The notes beneath the pieces are model-generated. The model was not told where the DNA came from, searched no databases, and was given only the letters and a program-made list of their open reading frames with translations. This document shows positions 1-9,115 of a DNA stretch of 64,000 nucleotides, in pieces (positions within the stretch are counted from its first letter, which is position 1; every line of letters begins with the position of its first letter). The position numbers and the translations under genes were made by a program. The stretch comes from CBDFKY01 sp965248995 (GTDB lineage Bacteria; Pseudomonadota; Alphaproteobacteria; Rickettsiales; UBA998): assembly GCA_965248995.1 (NCBI GenBank), contig CBDFKY010000004.1, positions 124,001 through 188,000 of the forward strand. The letters are read 5' to 3'.

Positions 1-1254
1 AAGGCGGTTAGAGAGCGGACCAAGGATACGTGGCGGTTCTGGCGGCAATCGGTGTTCGACCCGGAATCCAACGTCCAGTACGGGGAAGGCGGCGCGGGTA
101 CGTTTTCTGATGGCAAACTCTACAGCCAGATCAAGGATCCGCGCTATCTCGGCCGCAAAGTGCTCACCGAATTCGTGGCAGCGGGGGCACCGCCGGATAT
201 CCTGACGGAGGCGCATCCGCACATCGGCACGTTCCGTCTCGTCAAGATGGTGGAAAACATGCGCCGGACGATCGAATCGCTCGGCGGAGAGTACCGGTTC
301 GAGAGCCGCGTCATCCAGCTCGACATCGACGGGAGTGATAACCGTCGCCGGGTCCGCGGGGTGGTCCTGCAGAACGGTGAGCGGCTCGCGACGGACCACG
401 TTGTGCTGGCGGTCGGTCATAGTGCCCGTGATGCGTTTTACATGCTGGATGCGTGCGGAGTGTTCATAGAGGCGAAACCCTTTTCGATAGGGTTCCGTAT
501 CGAGCATCCGCAATCGCTAATCGATGCCGCGCGTTTCGGATCTTCGGCGGGACACCCGGCATTGGGAGCCGCGGACTACAAATTGAGTTATCAGGCCGCC
601 AACGGGCGCGGCGTCTACAGTTTCTGCATGTGTCCCGGCGGGACGGTGGTCGCCGCCACTTCCGAGGAAGGACGTGTGGTGACGAACGGCATGAGCCAGT
701 ATTCCCGGGCCGAGCGCAACGCCAACGCGGGGATCGTCGTCGGCATCACCCCGGAGGATTATCCGGGCGGCCCTCTGGCGGGCATCGATTTTCAGCGCCG
801 TTGGGAATCGGCGGCGTTCGTCGCCGGGGGCGGTACGTATGCCGCGCCCGCCCAGCGTGTCGGGGATTTTATCGCGGGCGTGCCCTCGACGTCGCTGGGT
901 GATGTCGTCCCTTCCTACAAACCCGGCATTACTCCGACCGACCTCGCTTCCTGCCTGCCGGATTACGCGACCCAAGCCATCCGCGAAGCATTGCCGGTGT
1001 TCGCGCGGCAGATCCAGGGCTTCGACCGGCACGATGCGGTGCTGACAGGAGTGGAAACGCGGACGTCTTCACCGATTCGCATCACGCGTGACGGCACATT
1101 CCAGAGCATCAATACCGAAGGATTGTTTCCTGCCGGTGAAGGGGCGGGATATGCGGGCGGCATCCTGTCGGCCGGGGTCGACGGCATCAGGATCGCCGAA
1201 GCGGTGGCACAAAGTATTCTCGGCGGTAACGATTCAGTGGAAAGAGGGAAATGA
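1..1254 (+). CDS. FAD-dependent dehydrogenase (COG2509-like), 5' end outside window
   Basis: The reading frame is already open at base 1 and runs to the TGA at 1252-1254, so the N-terminal part, including the FAD-binding Rossmann motif, lies upstream of the window. The visible part has the stretch NVQYGEGGAGTFSDGKLYS, typical of uncharacterised FAD-dependent dehydrogenases of the COG2509 type. It ends with a glycine-rich segment (FPAGEGAGYAGGILSAGVDG) that binds FAD in this family. A GTG at 52 could be read as a start, but the upstream codons are open and coding-like, so this is a truncation by the window edge. It is probably a cytoplasmic oxidoreductase; the substrate is not known for the family. 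The stop overlaps the next start (ATGA). Confidence 0.8.
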   Translation, partial: KAVRERTKDTWRFWRQSVFDPESNVQYGEGGAGTFSDGKLYSQIKDPRYLGRKVLTEFVAAGAPPDILTEAHPHIGTFRLVKMVENMRRTIESLGGEYRFESRVIQLDIDGSDNRRRVRGVVLQNGERLATDHVVLAVGHSARDAFYMLDACGVFIEAKPFSIGFRIEHPQSLIDAARFGSSAGHPALGAADYKLSYQAANGRGVYSFCMCPGGTVVAATSEEGRVVTNGMSQYSRAERNANAGIVVGITPEDYPGGPLAGIDFQRRWESAAFVAGGGTYAAPAQRVGDFIAGVPSTSLGDVVPSYKPGITPTDLASCLPDYATQAIREALPVFARQIQGFDRHDAVLTGVETRTSSPIRITRDGTFQSINTEGLFPAGEGAGYAGGILSAGVDGIRIAEAVAQSILGGNDSVERGK

Positions 1255-1667
1255 ACATGAATGATAAACACAGGCTGGAGCGGCGTATTTTGCAATGCAT
1301 AGTGCTGGTCGCCGGTTGCGTACCGGTATTTGCGGGCGGAAGCGGCATGCTGTTCGGGGTGGCGATGTTAGGAGGGCACGCCGATCTGTCGCTGGACAGT
1401 CATTTTCGTTATCTGTCAGGATTACTGTTCGGGATCGGAATAGGTTTCTGGAGCGCGATTCCCGCGCTTGAAACCAAGACGGAACGGGTGAGGCTGCTCG
1501 GCGCCATCGTTTTTATAGGCGGACTCGCGCGTCTGGGTGCGGCGATTACGGTCGGGCTCCCTTCCGGGCCGATGATACTGGCCATAGGCATGGAGCTGGT
1601 CGTAACCCCTCTGCTCTGCCTCTGGCAGGGGCGTATGGCGGCGAAGAGGGGCCAGCAGACTTTATAA
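1251..1667 (+). CDS. DUF4345-like small membrane protein
   Basis: The product is 138 residues with about four hydrophobic segments: near residues 12-38, 48-66, 78-98 and 103-124. The spacing and the GLLFGIGIGFW and GLARLGAAITVG segments resemble the DUF4345 family of four-helix inner-membrane proteins of unknown function. The start overlaps the stop of the upstream dehydrogenase by four bases (ATGA), so the two are probably co-translated. About 130 AT-rich bases follow before the trehalose genes, which likely separates the two transcription units. No catalytic residues are recognisable. Confidence 0.6.
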   Translation: MNMNDKHRLERRILQCIVLVAGCVPVFAGGSGMLFGVAMLGGHADLSLDSHFRYLSGLLFGIGIGFWSAIPALETKTERVRLLGAIVFIGGLARLGAAITVGLPSGPMILAIGMELVVTPLLCLWQGRMAAKRGQQTL

Positions 1668-1800
1668 ATATTCACCTTTGATTATATCTTTATAATTTTG
1701 CCCTTCCTCGCATACATAAAAAATATGGAGTGTCACTTACAGTACATAAAGCCGAGGCATTGAACGCGCAGGCTTATTACACCACACTATTCAGGCCCTT

Positions 1801-2538
1801 ATGCTTTCTTCATCCCAGCCGGTAATTTTTCCTGTTTCTCCTGACGATACCGCGCTGTTCTTCGATATCGACGGAACGCTGGCACCCATTGCAAAGACGC
1901 CCGGAGCCGCGGCTATTCCGCAGCACACATTACTGGAGCTCATACGGCTCAAGCGCGCCGGCGCGGCGATCGCCCTGGTCAGCGGCCGTACGATCGAGGA
2001 TGTTGACCGGATGTGCCATCCCTATCGTTTTTGTGTGGCAGGCCAGCATGGCCTTGAAATACGTGAGGAAAATGAGCAATGGGTGAAAGTGTCCGATAAA
2101 CAGGAGCTGATGGCTTCGCTGACGGAATCGGTAGAGACGTTTCATCGCTCTTACCCCTCGTTACTGATCGAATATAAAGGATTGAGCATCGCCGTGCATT
2201 ACCGCGCCGTTCCAGAACTGGGGAATACGGTTGACGCATTCCTGCTGGAACTGATGGAAAAGCACCATGACTCACTTATGCTTCAAAAGGGAAAAATGGT
2301 CTGCGAAATCCGGCTTTCTGGATCGAGCAAGGGCGACGCGATTCGTTATCTGATGTCCACCCGGTCCTTTAACGGCAAATTTCCGGTATTTGCGGGCGAC
2401 GATCTGACCGATGAAGCGGGATTTGAAGTGGTCAACGAACTGGAAGGGCTCAGCATTAAAATAGGTGAGGGTTCTACCCGCGCCTCCTATCGGATGGATA
2501 CGCTGGATCAGCTCCATTACTGGCTGCAAAAATTTTAA
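1801..2538 (+). CDS. otsB: Trehalose-6-phosphate phosphatase
   Basis: OtsB removes phosphate from trehalose-6-phosphate to give trehalose in the cytoplasm. The 245-residue protein has HAD-superfamily motif I near the N terminus (FFDIDGTLAPI, with both catalytic aspartates), motif II (ALVSGRT), and a late motif IV (FAGDDLTDE) that binds magnesium. Length fits bacterial OtsB. It is the first gene of an eight-gene run on the plus strand and sits directly before otsA, the enzyme that makes its substrate. The ATG at 1801 puts the HAD motif at the usual distance from the N terminus, although no strong ribosome binding site is visible. The upstream 133 bases are AT-rich and are the natural place for the operon promoter, but I could not fix one. 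Confidence 0.93.
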   Translation: MLSSSQPVIFPVSPDDTALFFDIDGTLAPIAKTPGAAAIPQHTLLELIRLKRAGAAIALVSGRTIEDVDRMCHPYRFCVAGQHGLEIREENEQWVKVSDKQELMASLTESVETFHRSYPSLLIEYKGLSIAVHYRAVPELGNTVDAFLLELMEKHHDSLMLQKGKMVCEIRLSGSSKGDAIRYLMSTRSFNGKFPVFAGDDLTDEAGFEVVNELEGLSIKIGEGSTRASYRMDTLDQLHYWLQKF

Positions 2539-2608
2539 GGGAGTGTTTTCGTTAGCGCGGCATCGCCGCCATGGATGAAGGTAATCAGTAAACATAAGGG
2601 AAAAAGCG

Positions 2609-4066
2609 ATGAGTAAAATGATCATTCTGTCAAACCGTGTCGCTATTCCCCATACCGGGGCGCAAGCCGGAGGTCTGGCGGTAGCGCTGAACGAGGTGCT
2701 GAAACAGAAAGGCGGCATCTGGTGCGGCTGGAGCGGAGAGATACGCGAATCCGTGCGCACCTGCACGCAGACGCACGGCAATACGGATTTCATTACGGCG
2801 GACATCACGGAAGCGGATTATAAGAATTATTATCTCGGTTTCAGTAATTCACTGCTGTGGCCGCTGTTTCATTACCAGATCGGGTTGACGCATTATTCCG
2901 AAACGATGTATGCCAGCTATAAGCGGGTAAATCAGCATTTCGCCCATCTGGTGGCCAAACATGCACAACCGGATGACGTCATCTGGGTGCATGACTATCA
3001 TCTACTGCTTTGCGGATCTTATCTTCGGGCCAAACAGGTCACTTCCAACATAGGATTTTTCCTGCATATTCCTTTTCCGGTTCCGGAAGTGATGGGCACG
3101 TTACCCGTGTATAGAGAAATCATCGAGGGAATGTGCGCTTACGATTTACTGGGCTTTCAAACCGAAACGGACGTGGGAGCGTTCCTGCGTTGCGTGTCCG
3201 ACATGGGGGGCAGCTACACCTCCAAATCAGGTAGCCGTGTTCATGAAGTGAGCGCGTTCGGTCGTACGTTCAAGGCGGGATGTTTCCCGATCAGCATAGA
3301 TACCGAAGAGCTGACGGCTGAAGCCGAGGTTTCACAGCATTCGGTAGAAGCGACACAGGTCAGGGAAAGCCTCAACAACCGCCAGCTGATGATCGGTGTG
3401 GACCGTATGGATTATACAAAAGGTCTGCCCGCCCGTGTCGAGGCGTTCGGTCAGCTGCTGGAAATGCATCCAGAATGGAACCGCAAACTCTCTTACCTTC
3501 AGATTACGCCGCCTTCGCGCACCGATGTGGAGGAATACAAGGACCTGCGGGAAAAACTGGAAGGCCTGGCCGCCCATATCAACGGGGAACACGGGGAGTG
3601 CGACTGGGTGCCGCTGCGTTATCTTACCAAGAATTTTACCCGTCACAAGCTTTCCGCCATGTACCGCCTGGCCCGCGTTGGTCTGGTAACGCCGCTGCGC
3701 GACGGGATGAACCTGGTCGCGAAGGAATACGTGGCGAGTCAGGACCCGGCCGATCCCGGCGTGCTGGTGCTCTCGGAGTTCGCCGGCGCGGCGCAGGAAT
3801 TGAAATCGGCGCTACTGGTCAATCCTTTCGATACGCAGGGAATGGCGAAAGCGATGCACCGTGCACTTACCATGCCGCTCAAAGAGCGCAAAGAGCGGTA
3901 TCAGGAAATGATGGACGTGCTGAAGCAGAACAGTATTTTTGACTGGACGCGCAGTTTCCTGAACCAGCTCAATCCTCTGGAGGATGACGGGAATGTGATC
4001 GAGGTGAATCTGCCGCTGCGTCCTACTGTACGTGTCAAGACCCCGGAACACACGACGGTAATGTAA
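2609..4066 (+). CDS. otsA: Trehalose-6-phosphate synthase (GT20)
   Basis: OtsA joins UDP-glucose (or another NDP-glucose) and glucose-6-phosphate to make trehalose-6-phosphate. The 485-residue protein shows the GT20 hallmarks: an N-terminal glycine-rich loop (HTGAQAGGLAVAL), VWVHDYHLLL, GFFLHIPFP, the VDRMDYTKG donor-site motif, and the late LRDGMNLVAKEYVA motif. Length fits the family. It lies 70 bases after otsB and three bases before glgE, with a GGGA ribosome site before the ATG at 2609. Its product feeds OtsB, and the resulting trehalose is the substrate of TreS encoded two genes downstream. Confidence 0.95.
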   Translation: MSKMIILSNRVAIPHTGAQAGGLAVALNEVLKQKGGIWCGWSGEIRESVRTCTQTHGNTDFITADITEADYKNYYLGFSNSLLWPLFHYQIGLTHYSETMYASYKRVNQHFAHLVAKHAQPDDVIWVHDYHLLLCGSYLRAKQVTSNIGFFLHIPFPVPEVMGTLPVYREIIEGMCAYDLLGFQTETDVGAFLRCVSDMGGSYTSKSGSRVHEVSAFGRTFKAGCFPISIDTEELTAEAEVSQHSVEATQVRESLNNRQLMIGVDRMDYTKGLPARVEAFGQLLEMHPEWNRKLSYLQITPPSRTDVEEYKDLREKLEGLAAHINGEHGECDWVPLRYLTKNFTRHKLSAMYRLARVGLVTPLRDGMNLVAKEYVASQDPADPGVLVLSEFAGAAQELKSALLVNPFDTQGMAKAMHRALTMPLKERKERYQEMMDVLKQNSIFDWTRSFLNQLNPLEDDGNVIEVNLPLRPTVRVKTPEHTTVM

Positions 4067-4069
4067 TCC

Positions 4070-5983
4070 ATGAACATATTATCCGAACGCATCCCGCCGC
4101 GGATCGCCATTGAACAGGTGTATCCTGAGATCGACCATGGCCGCTTTGCCGCAAAGCGTATCGCAGGTGAAAAGATCGAGGTATGGGCGGATATTTTCAT
4201 GGATGGTCATGATCTTCTCCATGCCGTTGTCGCATACGGTCTTCTGGGAACGAAGGAAATGAATGAAGTTTCCATGGCACATCAGGGAAACGACCGCTGG
4301 TCCGCCGATTTGCCGATTACCGAACCGGGGCGCTATCACTATACGATTATCGCCTGGCCGGATCATTTCGGCAGTTGGCGGCGCGATACCCTGAAAAAAC
4401 AGGAAGCCGGGCAGGATATCGCTCTGGAACTGCAGGAAAGCAGGTTGCTTTTGGAATCCATGCTGGGTACCAAAAAACGTCTGTGGAAAGAAGTCTCAAA
4501 ACAGGACCCGTTGCTTGAAAGCATGGTGGAGATCGCTTTTGCGCACGCTCCCCGTAACGGACAGGTGGCATATCCGACGCTGGAACTGCTGGTAGAGCGG
4601 AAAAAAGCGGAATTCAGTGCGTGGTATGAACTGTTTCCACGCAATGAAGATGGATTCGCAGGTGTTGAAAAGCGCCTGCCGCAGATTCGAGGCATGGGCT
4701 TCGACGTACTGTATTTCCCGCCCATCCATCCGATCGGCCTAGCGTTCCGCAAGGGCAGGAACAACGCGCCGAGCGCCGAACCGGGTGAACCGGGCAGCCC
4801 TTACGCCATCGGTTTTTCCGAAGGCGGGCATAAAGCGGTGCATCCGGAACTTGGAACGCTGGATGATTTCCGGCGGCTGGTGAAGTCTGCGCAGTCATTG
4901 GAAATGGAAGTGGCGCTGGATTTCGCCGTTCAGTGTTCGCCCGACCATCCCTACGTCTGGGAACATCCGGAGTGGTTCCGCTTCCGGCCCGACGGCAGCA
5001 TGAAATATGCCGAGAATCCACCGAAAAAATACCAGGATATCGTCAATGTCGATTTCGAGTGCGCGAATGCACAAGGGCTGTGGAACGAACTGCTTTCCAT
5101 CGTGACGTTCTGGGTGGAGCAGGGGGTGACGATCTTCCGTGTCGACAACCCCCATACCAAACCGTTCGCGTTCTGGGAATGGATGATCGGGGAAGTGCAT
5201 AAAACCAGACCGGACATCATTTTTCTCTCCGAAGCGTTTACAAGGCCGAAAATCATGTACCGTCTGGCGAAACTGGGATTTGCGCAATCCTACAGTTATT
5301 TCACCTGGCGCAACACCAAAGCGGAACTGACCGAATATCTCACCGAACTGACAACGACCCTACCGAAAGAATTTTTCCGCCCTAATTTCTTTCCAGTCAC
5401 GCCGGATATTTTCCCCAGATATCTACAGACGAGTGGAAAAGCGGGCTACATGATCCGCCTGGCGCTGGCGGCGACACTCGGTGGCAATTACGGGATGCTC
5501 TCAGGGTATGAACTCTGTGAAAGTGGAGCACTGGAAGGCAAGGAAGAATATGCCGATTCCGAGAAGTATGAAATTAAAAGACGCAACTGGGATACGGAAG
5601 AGAACATCATTCCTTTCGTCACCGCCTTAAACCGGGCCCGTCATGGAAATCCGGCGTTGCAGCAATTCAAGAATCTGCGTTTCTGTCATGCTGAGAACGA
5701 TCAGGTGCTGTTTTACACAAAATGGTCGGCGGATCGTCAAAATGTCGTTTTCATCGCCGTGAATCTCGATCCTTCCCATACGCAGGAAGCCGTCGTCCAT
5801 CTTCCGCTTTATGAATTCGGGGTGCATGAAGACAACGCCTATACGCTGGATGATCTCCTGCTCGGCCATAGCTGGAAGTGGACGGGAAACAGGCAGCATT
5901 TACGGCTTGACCCTACGGTCAATCCCGTAGCAATCTTCTGGATGCAATGTGCACCATCACCTTTCAGGAACAATATTTCATGA
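4070..5983 (+). CDS. glgE: Alpha-1,4-glucan:maltose-1-phosphate maltosyltransferase
   Basis: GlgE transfers maltosyl units from maltose-1-phosphate to the non-reducing end of alpha-1,4-glucans, making glycogen-like polymer without ADP-glucose. The 637-residue protein is a GH13_3 enzyme: an N-terminal beta-sandwich domain (roughly residues 1-110), a linker helix region, then the barrel. Visible signatures are FPPIHPIGLAFRKGRNN, the nucleophile region IFRVDNPHTKPFAFWEWMI, FLSEAFTRP with the acid/base glutamate, and NYGMLSGYELCE. The Asn after the catalytic Asp and the family-specific NPHTKP stretch separate GlgE from ordinary amylases. It starts three bases after otsA and overlaps treS-mak by four bases (ATGA), so GlgE and the enzyme making its substrate are likely coupled. 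Confidence 0.95.
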   Translation: MNILSERIPPRIAIEQVYPEIDHGRFAAKRIAGEKIEVWADIFMDGHDLLHAVVAYGLLGTKEMNEVSMAHQGNDRWSADLPITEPGRYHYTIIAWPDHFGSWRRDTLKKQEAGQDIALELQESRLLLESMLGTKKRLWKEVSKQDPLLESMVEIAFAHAPRNGQVAYPTLELLVERKKAEFSAWYELFPRNEDGFAGVEKRLPQIRGMGFDVLYFPPIHPIGLAFRKGRNNAPSAEPGEPGSPYAIGFSEGGHKAVHPELGTLDDFRRLVKSAQSLEMEVALDFAVQCSPDHPYVWEHPEWFRFRPDGSMKYAENPPKKYQDIVNVDFECANAQGLWNELLSIVTFWVEQGVTIFRVDNPHTKPFAFWEWMIGEVHKTRPDIIFLSEAFTRPKIMYRLAKLGFAQSYSYFTWRNTKAELTEYLTELTTTLPKEFFRPNFFPVTPDIFPRYLQTSGKAGYMIRLALAATLGGNYGMLSGYELCESGALEGKEEYADSEKYEIKRRNWDTEENIIPFVTALNRARHGNPALQQFKNLRFCHAENDQVLFYTKWSADRQNVVFIAVNLDPSHTQEAVVHLPLYEFGVHEDNAYTLDDLLLGHSWKWTGNRQHLRLDPTVNPVAIFWMQCAPSPFRNNIS

Positions 5984-8900
5984 GTCTTCCGCCTGCTTCC
6001 GCCCTATCATCGTTAATTCCAAGCCCGTTATGGTACAAGGACGCGATCATCTACCAGCTGCATGTCAAAGCGTTTTTCGACAGCAACAACGACGGCATCG
6101 GCGATTTCAAGGGCCTGCTCTCCAAACTGGATTACCTCCAATCGCTCGGCGTCAATACCCTGTGGCTGCTGCCTTTCTACCCCTCGCCGTTGCGTGATGA
6201 CGGATATGATATCGCCGACTACCGCGATGTTCATCCTTCCTACGGGACGATGGACGATTTCAAAACGTTTGTCGAAGCGGCGCATTCCCGCGGACTTCGC
6301 GTGATTACCGAACTGGTGATCAACCACACGTCCGACCAGCATGCATGGTTCCAGAGGGCCCGCCATGCTCCTGCAGGCTCACCCGAGCGTGATTTTTACG
6401 TCTGGAGCGATACTGACCAGAAATATACCGGCACGCGGATCATTTTCACCGATACGGAAACGTCCAACTGGACATGGGATCCGGTAGCGAACGCCTATTA
6501 CTGGCATCGTTTCTTCTCTCACCAGCCGGACCTGAATTTCGATCATCCGCAGGTGCTGGAAGAGGTGATCGAAGCGATGTATTTCTGGCTGGATATGGGA
6601 GTGGACGGCTTGCGGCTCGATGCGATTCCTTATTTGTGCGAGCGTGACGGAACCAACAACGAGAACCTTCCCGAAACCCACGCGGTCATCAAGAAAATCC
6701 GCGCCGCGCTGGACGCCCGCTATGAAAACCGCCTGCTCCTCGCGGAAGCCAATCAATGGCCGGAAGACGTGATGCAGTATTTCGGGGAACCGGATGGACA
6801 CGGCAACAGCGACGAATGCCACATGGCGTTTCATTTTCCGCTGATGCCGCGCCTGTACATGGCGCTGGCGCAGGAAGACCGCCATCCGATCATCGACATC
6901 ATGCAGCAGACACCGGAGATTCCCGCGAACTGCCAGTGGGCGACCTTCCTGCGCAACCATGACGAACTGACGCTGGAAATGGTGACGGACCGTGAGCGTG
7001 CGTATCTGTGGGATCATTATTCGCCTGACAAGCAGGCGCGCATCAACGTAGGCATCCGTCGCCGGCTGGCGCCTTTGATGGGAAACGACCGCCGCAAGAT
7101 CGAGCTGATGGACGCTCTGCTGATGTCGATGCCGGGAACGCCGATCGTGTATTACGGGGATGAGATCGGGATGGGGGACAATATCTATCTTAAAGACCGG
7201 GATGGCGTGCGCACTCCTATGCAGTGGTCATCCGACCGGAACGGGGGCTTCTCCAGAACCGACCCGGCGCAGCTTTATATGCCCGCCATCATGAATCCCG
7301 TCTACGGCTTTCAGGGAATAAACGTCGAGGCGCAGGCCGGGCAGGAAAATTCCCTGCTGAACTGGTTGAAACGCCTGCTGGCAGTGGTGAAGGAGGTTCC
7401 CGCGTTCGGCAGGGGAACATGTACGTTTCTTTCTCCCGCCAACCGCAAAGTGCTGGCTTACGTTCGTGAACATGAGGGAGAGACGGTTCTCTGCCTTGCC
7501 AACGTGTCCGGCACCCCGCAGCCGGTGGAACTGGATTTGGAAGCATTTGCCGGTAGCGTACCGGTGGAACTGCTTTCCGGCCGTCCGTTCCCTGAGATCG
7601 GTGAGCTGCCTTATTTCATTACGCTTTCACCGTACGGATTTTTCTGGTTTCGCCTGACGGCGGCGGGTGAGCAAGTGCTGCCGGATATGCAGCAGCGCGA
7701 ACTGCCGACGGTGATTCTGCCGAAAGGAATGGTGGAAATGGATGGGAAAGCGCGGGAAGTGCTGGAGCGACTGGCATTGCCATCCTTTCTGGCTTCACAG
7801 CGATGGTTCAAAAGTAGATATGTAATGCCGGAAGTCATTATTCAGGAAATACAACCGCTGAGCGATCGTTATGGCCTGTTGATCGTTGCAGTGACTTCCG
7901 AACAGGGCGAGACACAGCATTATACGCTACCCATCGGCATCGCATGGGAAAGCGCACAGAGCAATCTGGAAGAAACGCTGCAGGCGAAAGTGATCAGCAG
8001 GGTCCGGCAGGTCAGCCAGGTCGGGGTACTGTATGAAGCGTCCGGCGATGAAGAATGTATCCGTCTGCTGATGCGGGGCAATGAAGCGTTCCGGTATTCG
8101 GGGAACGTTACTACTGATACGATAGCCGACCTGCCGGTAAAACCCATCGCCGGGGAGCAGTCCAACAGCGCGGTTCTCGTCGGGAATGATTATCTGTTCA
8201 AGCTGCTCAGACAACCACAGGAAGGAGAAAATCTGGAAGAGGAATTCGCCGCTTTTCTTGCGGATACGACCTTCCGTAACAGTCCACGCCTGTTCGGTAC
8301 ATGGACGGACAGGAAAGGGGTGACGCTCGGCCTGCTTCAGGAAGCGATCCCGAATCAGGGAGACGGCTGGCAGTTCACGCTGGACTACCTGGAAGGGATT
8401 ACCCCGGCAACGATAAATGATTATGCGGCGCTGGCAAGGCAATTAGGAAAACGCACCGCTGAACTGCATCAGGCACTGGCCAGCCAGCCGGAAAACCCAG
8501 CTTTCGCGCCGGAGAAAGTGACTTCGGAAAATCGTGAAACCTTGGTAGGGCAGGCGCTGCAAACGGCTGAGAGTGCATTTGAAGCCCTGCAGGCTGCTCA
8601 TGCCTCCCTGGAGGACGAAACGAAAGAACTTGCGGAAACGGTGATGGCGCAACGCGCCCGGATAGAAACCCTGCTGACGCTGCCTTACCTGATTACCCAG
8701 CCCGCCATCCGGGTACACGGGGATTATCATCTGGGGCAGGTGCTGGTCAACGAAAACGACGTCACCATCCTGGATTTCGAAGGCGAGCCGTCCCGCAGCA
8801 TCGAAGAGCGGCGGCGCAGGACGCTGGCACTGAAAGACGTGGCGGGAATGCTCCGTTCGTTCGATTATGCGAGTGCGACCGCTCTTCTGGAAAAAACTGA

Positions 8901-9114
8901 AAAAGAACGGCAATCGTACCGGCCATTGCTTGAGAAGTGGAAGGAACTGGCCAATCATTCGTTCTTGGAAGGATATGGTGAAATTCAACCTCGTATCCTT
9001 ACGTTTTTCCTGATTGAAAAGGCGTGCTACGAAATAGTGTATGAAAGCGAACACCGCCCGGCATGGTTATCCATCCCGCTGGCCGGCCTGCTGGAATTAA
9101 TCAAGGGAGAATGA
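5980..9114 (+). CDS. treS: Trehalose synthase (maltose alpha-glucosyltransferase) fused to maltokinase
   Basis: This 1044-residue protein joins two enzymes. Residues about 15-560 form a GH13_16 trehalose synthase interconverting trehalose and maltose: SNNDGIGDFKGL, GVDGLRLDAIPYL with the nucleophile, EANQWPEDV, and FLRNHDELTLEMV. Residues about 600-1044 form a maltokinase (Pep2/Mak) that makes maltose-1-phosphate with ATP; its kinase-like motifs are IRVHGDYHLGQVL and ILDFEGEP. I place the start at the ATG at 5980, which overlaps the glgE stop (ATGA), rather than an ATG 33 bases earlier that would extend into glgE. TreS-Mak fusions are known in several phyla. Here the fusion supplies maltose-1-phosphate directly to GlgE. 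Confidence 0.95.
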   Translation: MSLPPASALSSLIPSPLWYKDAIIYQLHVKAFFDSNNDGIGDFKGLLSKLDYLQSLGVNTLWLLPFYPSPLRDDGYDIADYRDVHPSYGTMDDFKTFVEAAHSRGLRVITELVINHTSDQHAWFQRARHAPAGSPERDFYVWSDTDQKYTGTRIIFTDTETSNWTWDPVANAYYWHRFFSHQPDLNFDHPQVLEEVIEAMYFWLDMGVDGLRLDAIPYLCERDGTNNENLPETHAVIKKIRAALDARYENRLLLAEANQWPEDVMQYFGEPDGHGNSDECHMAFHFPLMPRLYMALAQEDRHPIIDIMQQTPEIPANCQWATFLRNHDELTLEMVTDRERAYLWDHYSPDKQARINVGIRRRLAPLMGNDRRKIELMDALLMSMPGTPIVYYGDEIGMGDNIYLKDRDGVRTPMQWSSDRNGGFSRTDPAQLYMPAIMNPVYGFQGINVEAQAGQENSLLNWLKRLLAVVKEVPAFGRGTCTFLSPANRKVLAYVREHEGETVLCLANVSGTPQPVELDLEAFAGSVPVELLSGRPFPEIGELPYFITLSPYGFFWFRLTAAGEQVLPDMQQRELPTVILPKGMVEMDGKAREVLERLALPSFLASQRWFKSRYVMPEVIIQEIQPLSDRYGLLIVAVTSEQGETQHYTLPIGIAWESAQSNLEETLQAKVISRVRQVSQVGVLYEASGDEECIRLLMRGNEAFRYSGNVTTDTIADLPVKPIAGEQSNSAVLVGNDYLFKLLRQPQEGENLEEEFAAFLADTTFRNSPRLFGTWTDRKGVTLGLLQEAIPNQGDGWQFTLDYLEGITPATINDYAALARQLGKRTAELHQALASQPENPAFAPEKVTSENRETLVGQALQTAESAFEALQAAHASLEDETKELAETVMAQRARIETLLTLPYLITQPAIRVHGDYHLGQVLVNENDVTILDFEGEPSRSIEERRRRTLALKDVAGMLRSFDYASATALLEKTEKERQSYRPLLEKWKELANHSFLEGYGEIQPRILTFFLIEKACYEIVYESEHRPAWLSIPLAGLLELIKGE

Positions 9115-9115
9115 C

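Noticed and set aside
1668..1800. TTGATT and TATAAT boxes in the AT-rich gap before otsB
   Set aside because: The two boxes are only seven bases apart, so they cannot form one promoter; the AT-richness alone does not fix a start site.
2557..2569. Short GCGGC/GCCGC hairpin between otsB and otsA
   Set aside because: A five-base stem with no T-run; too weak to call a terminator and probably chance.
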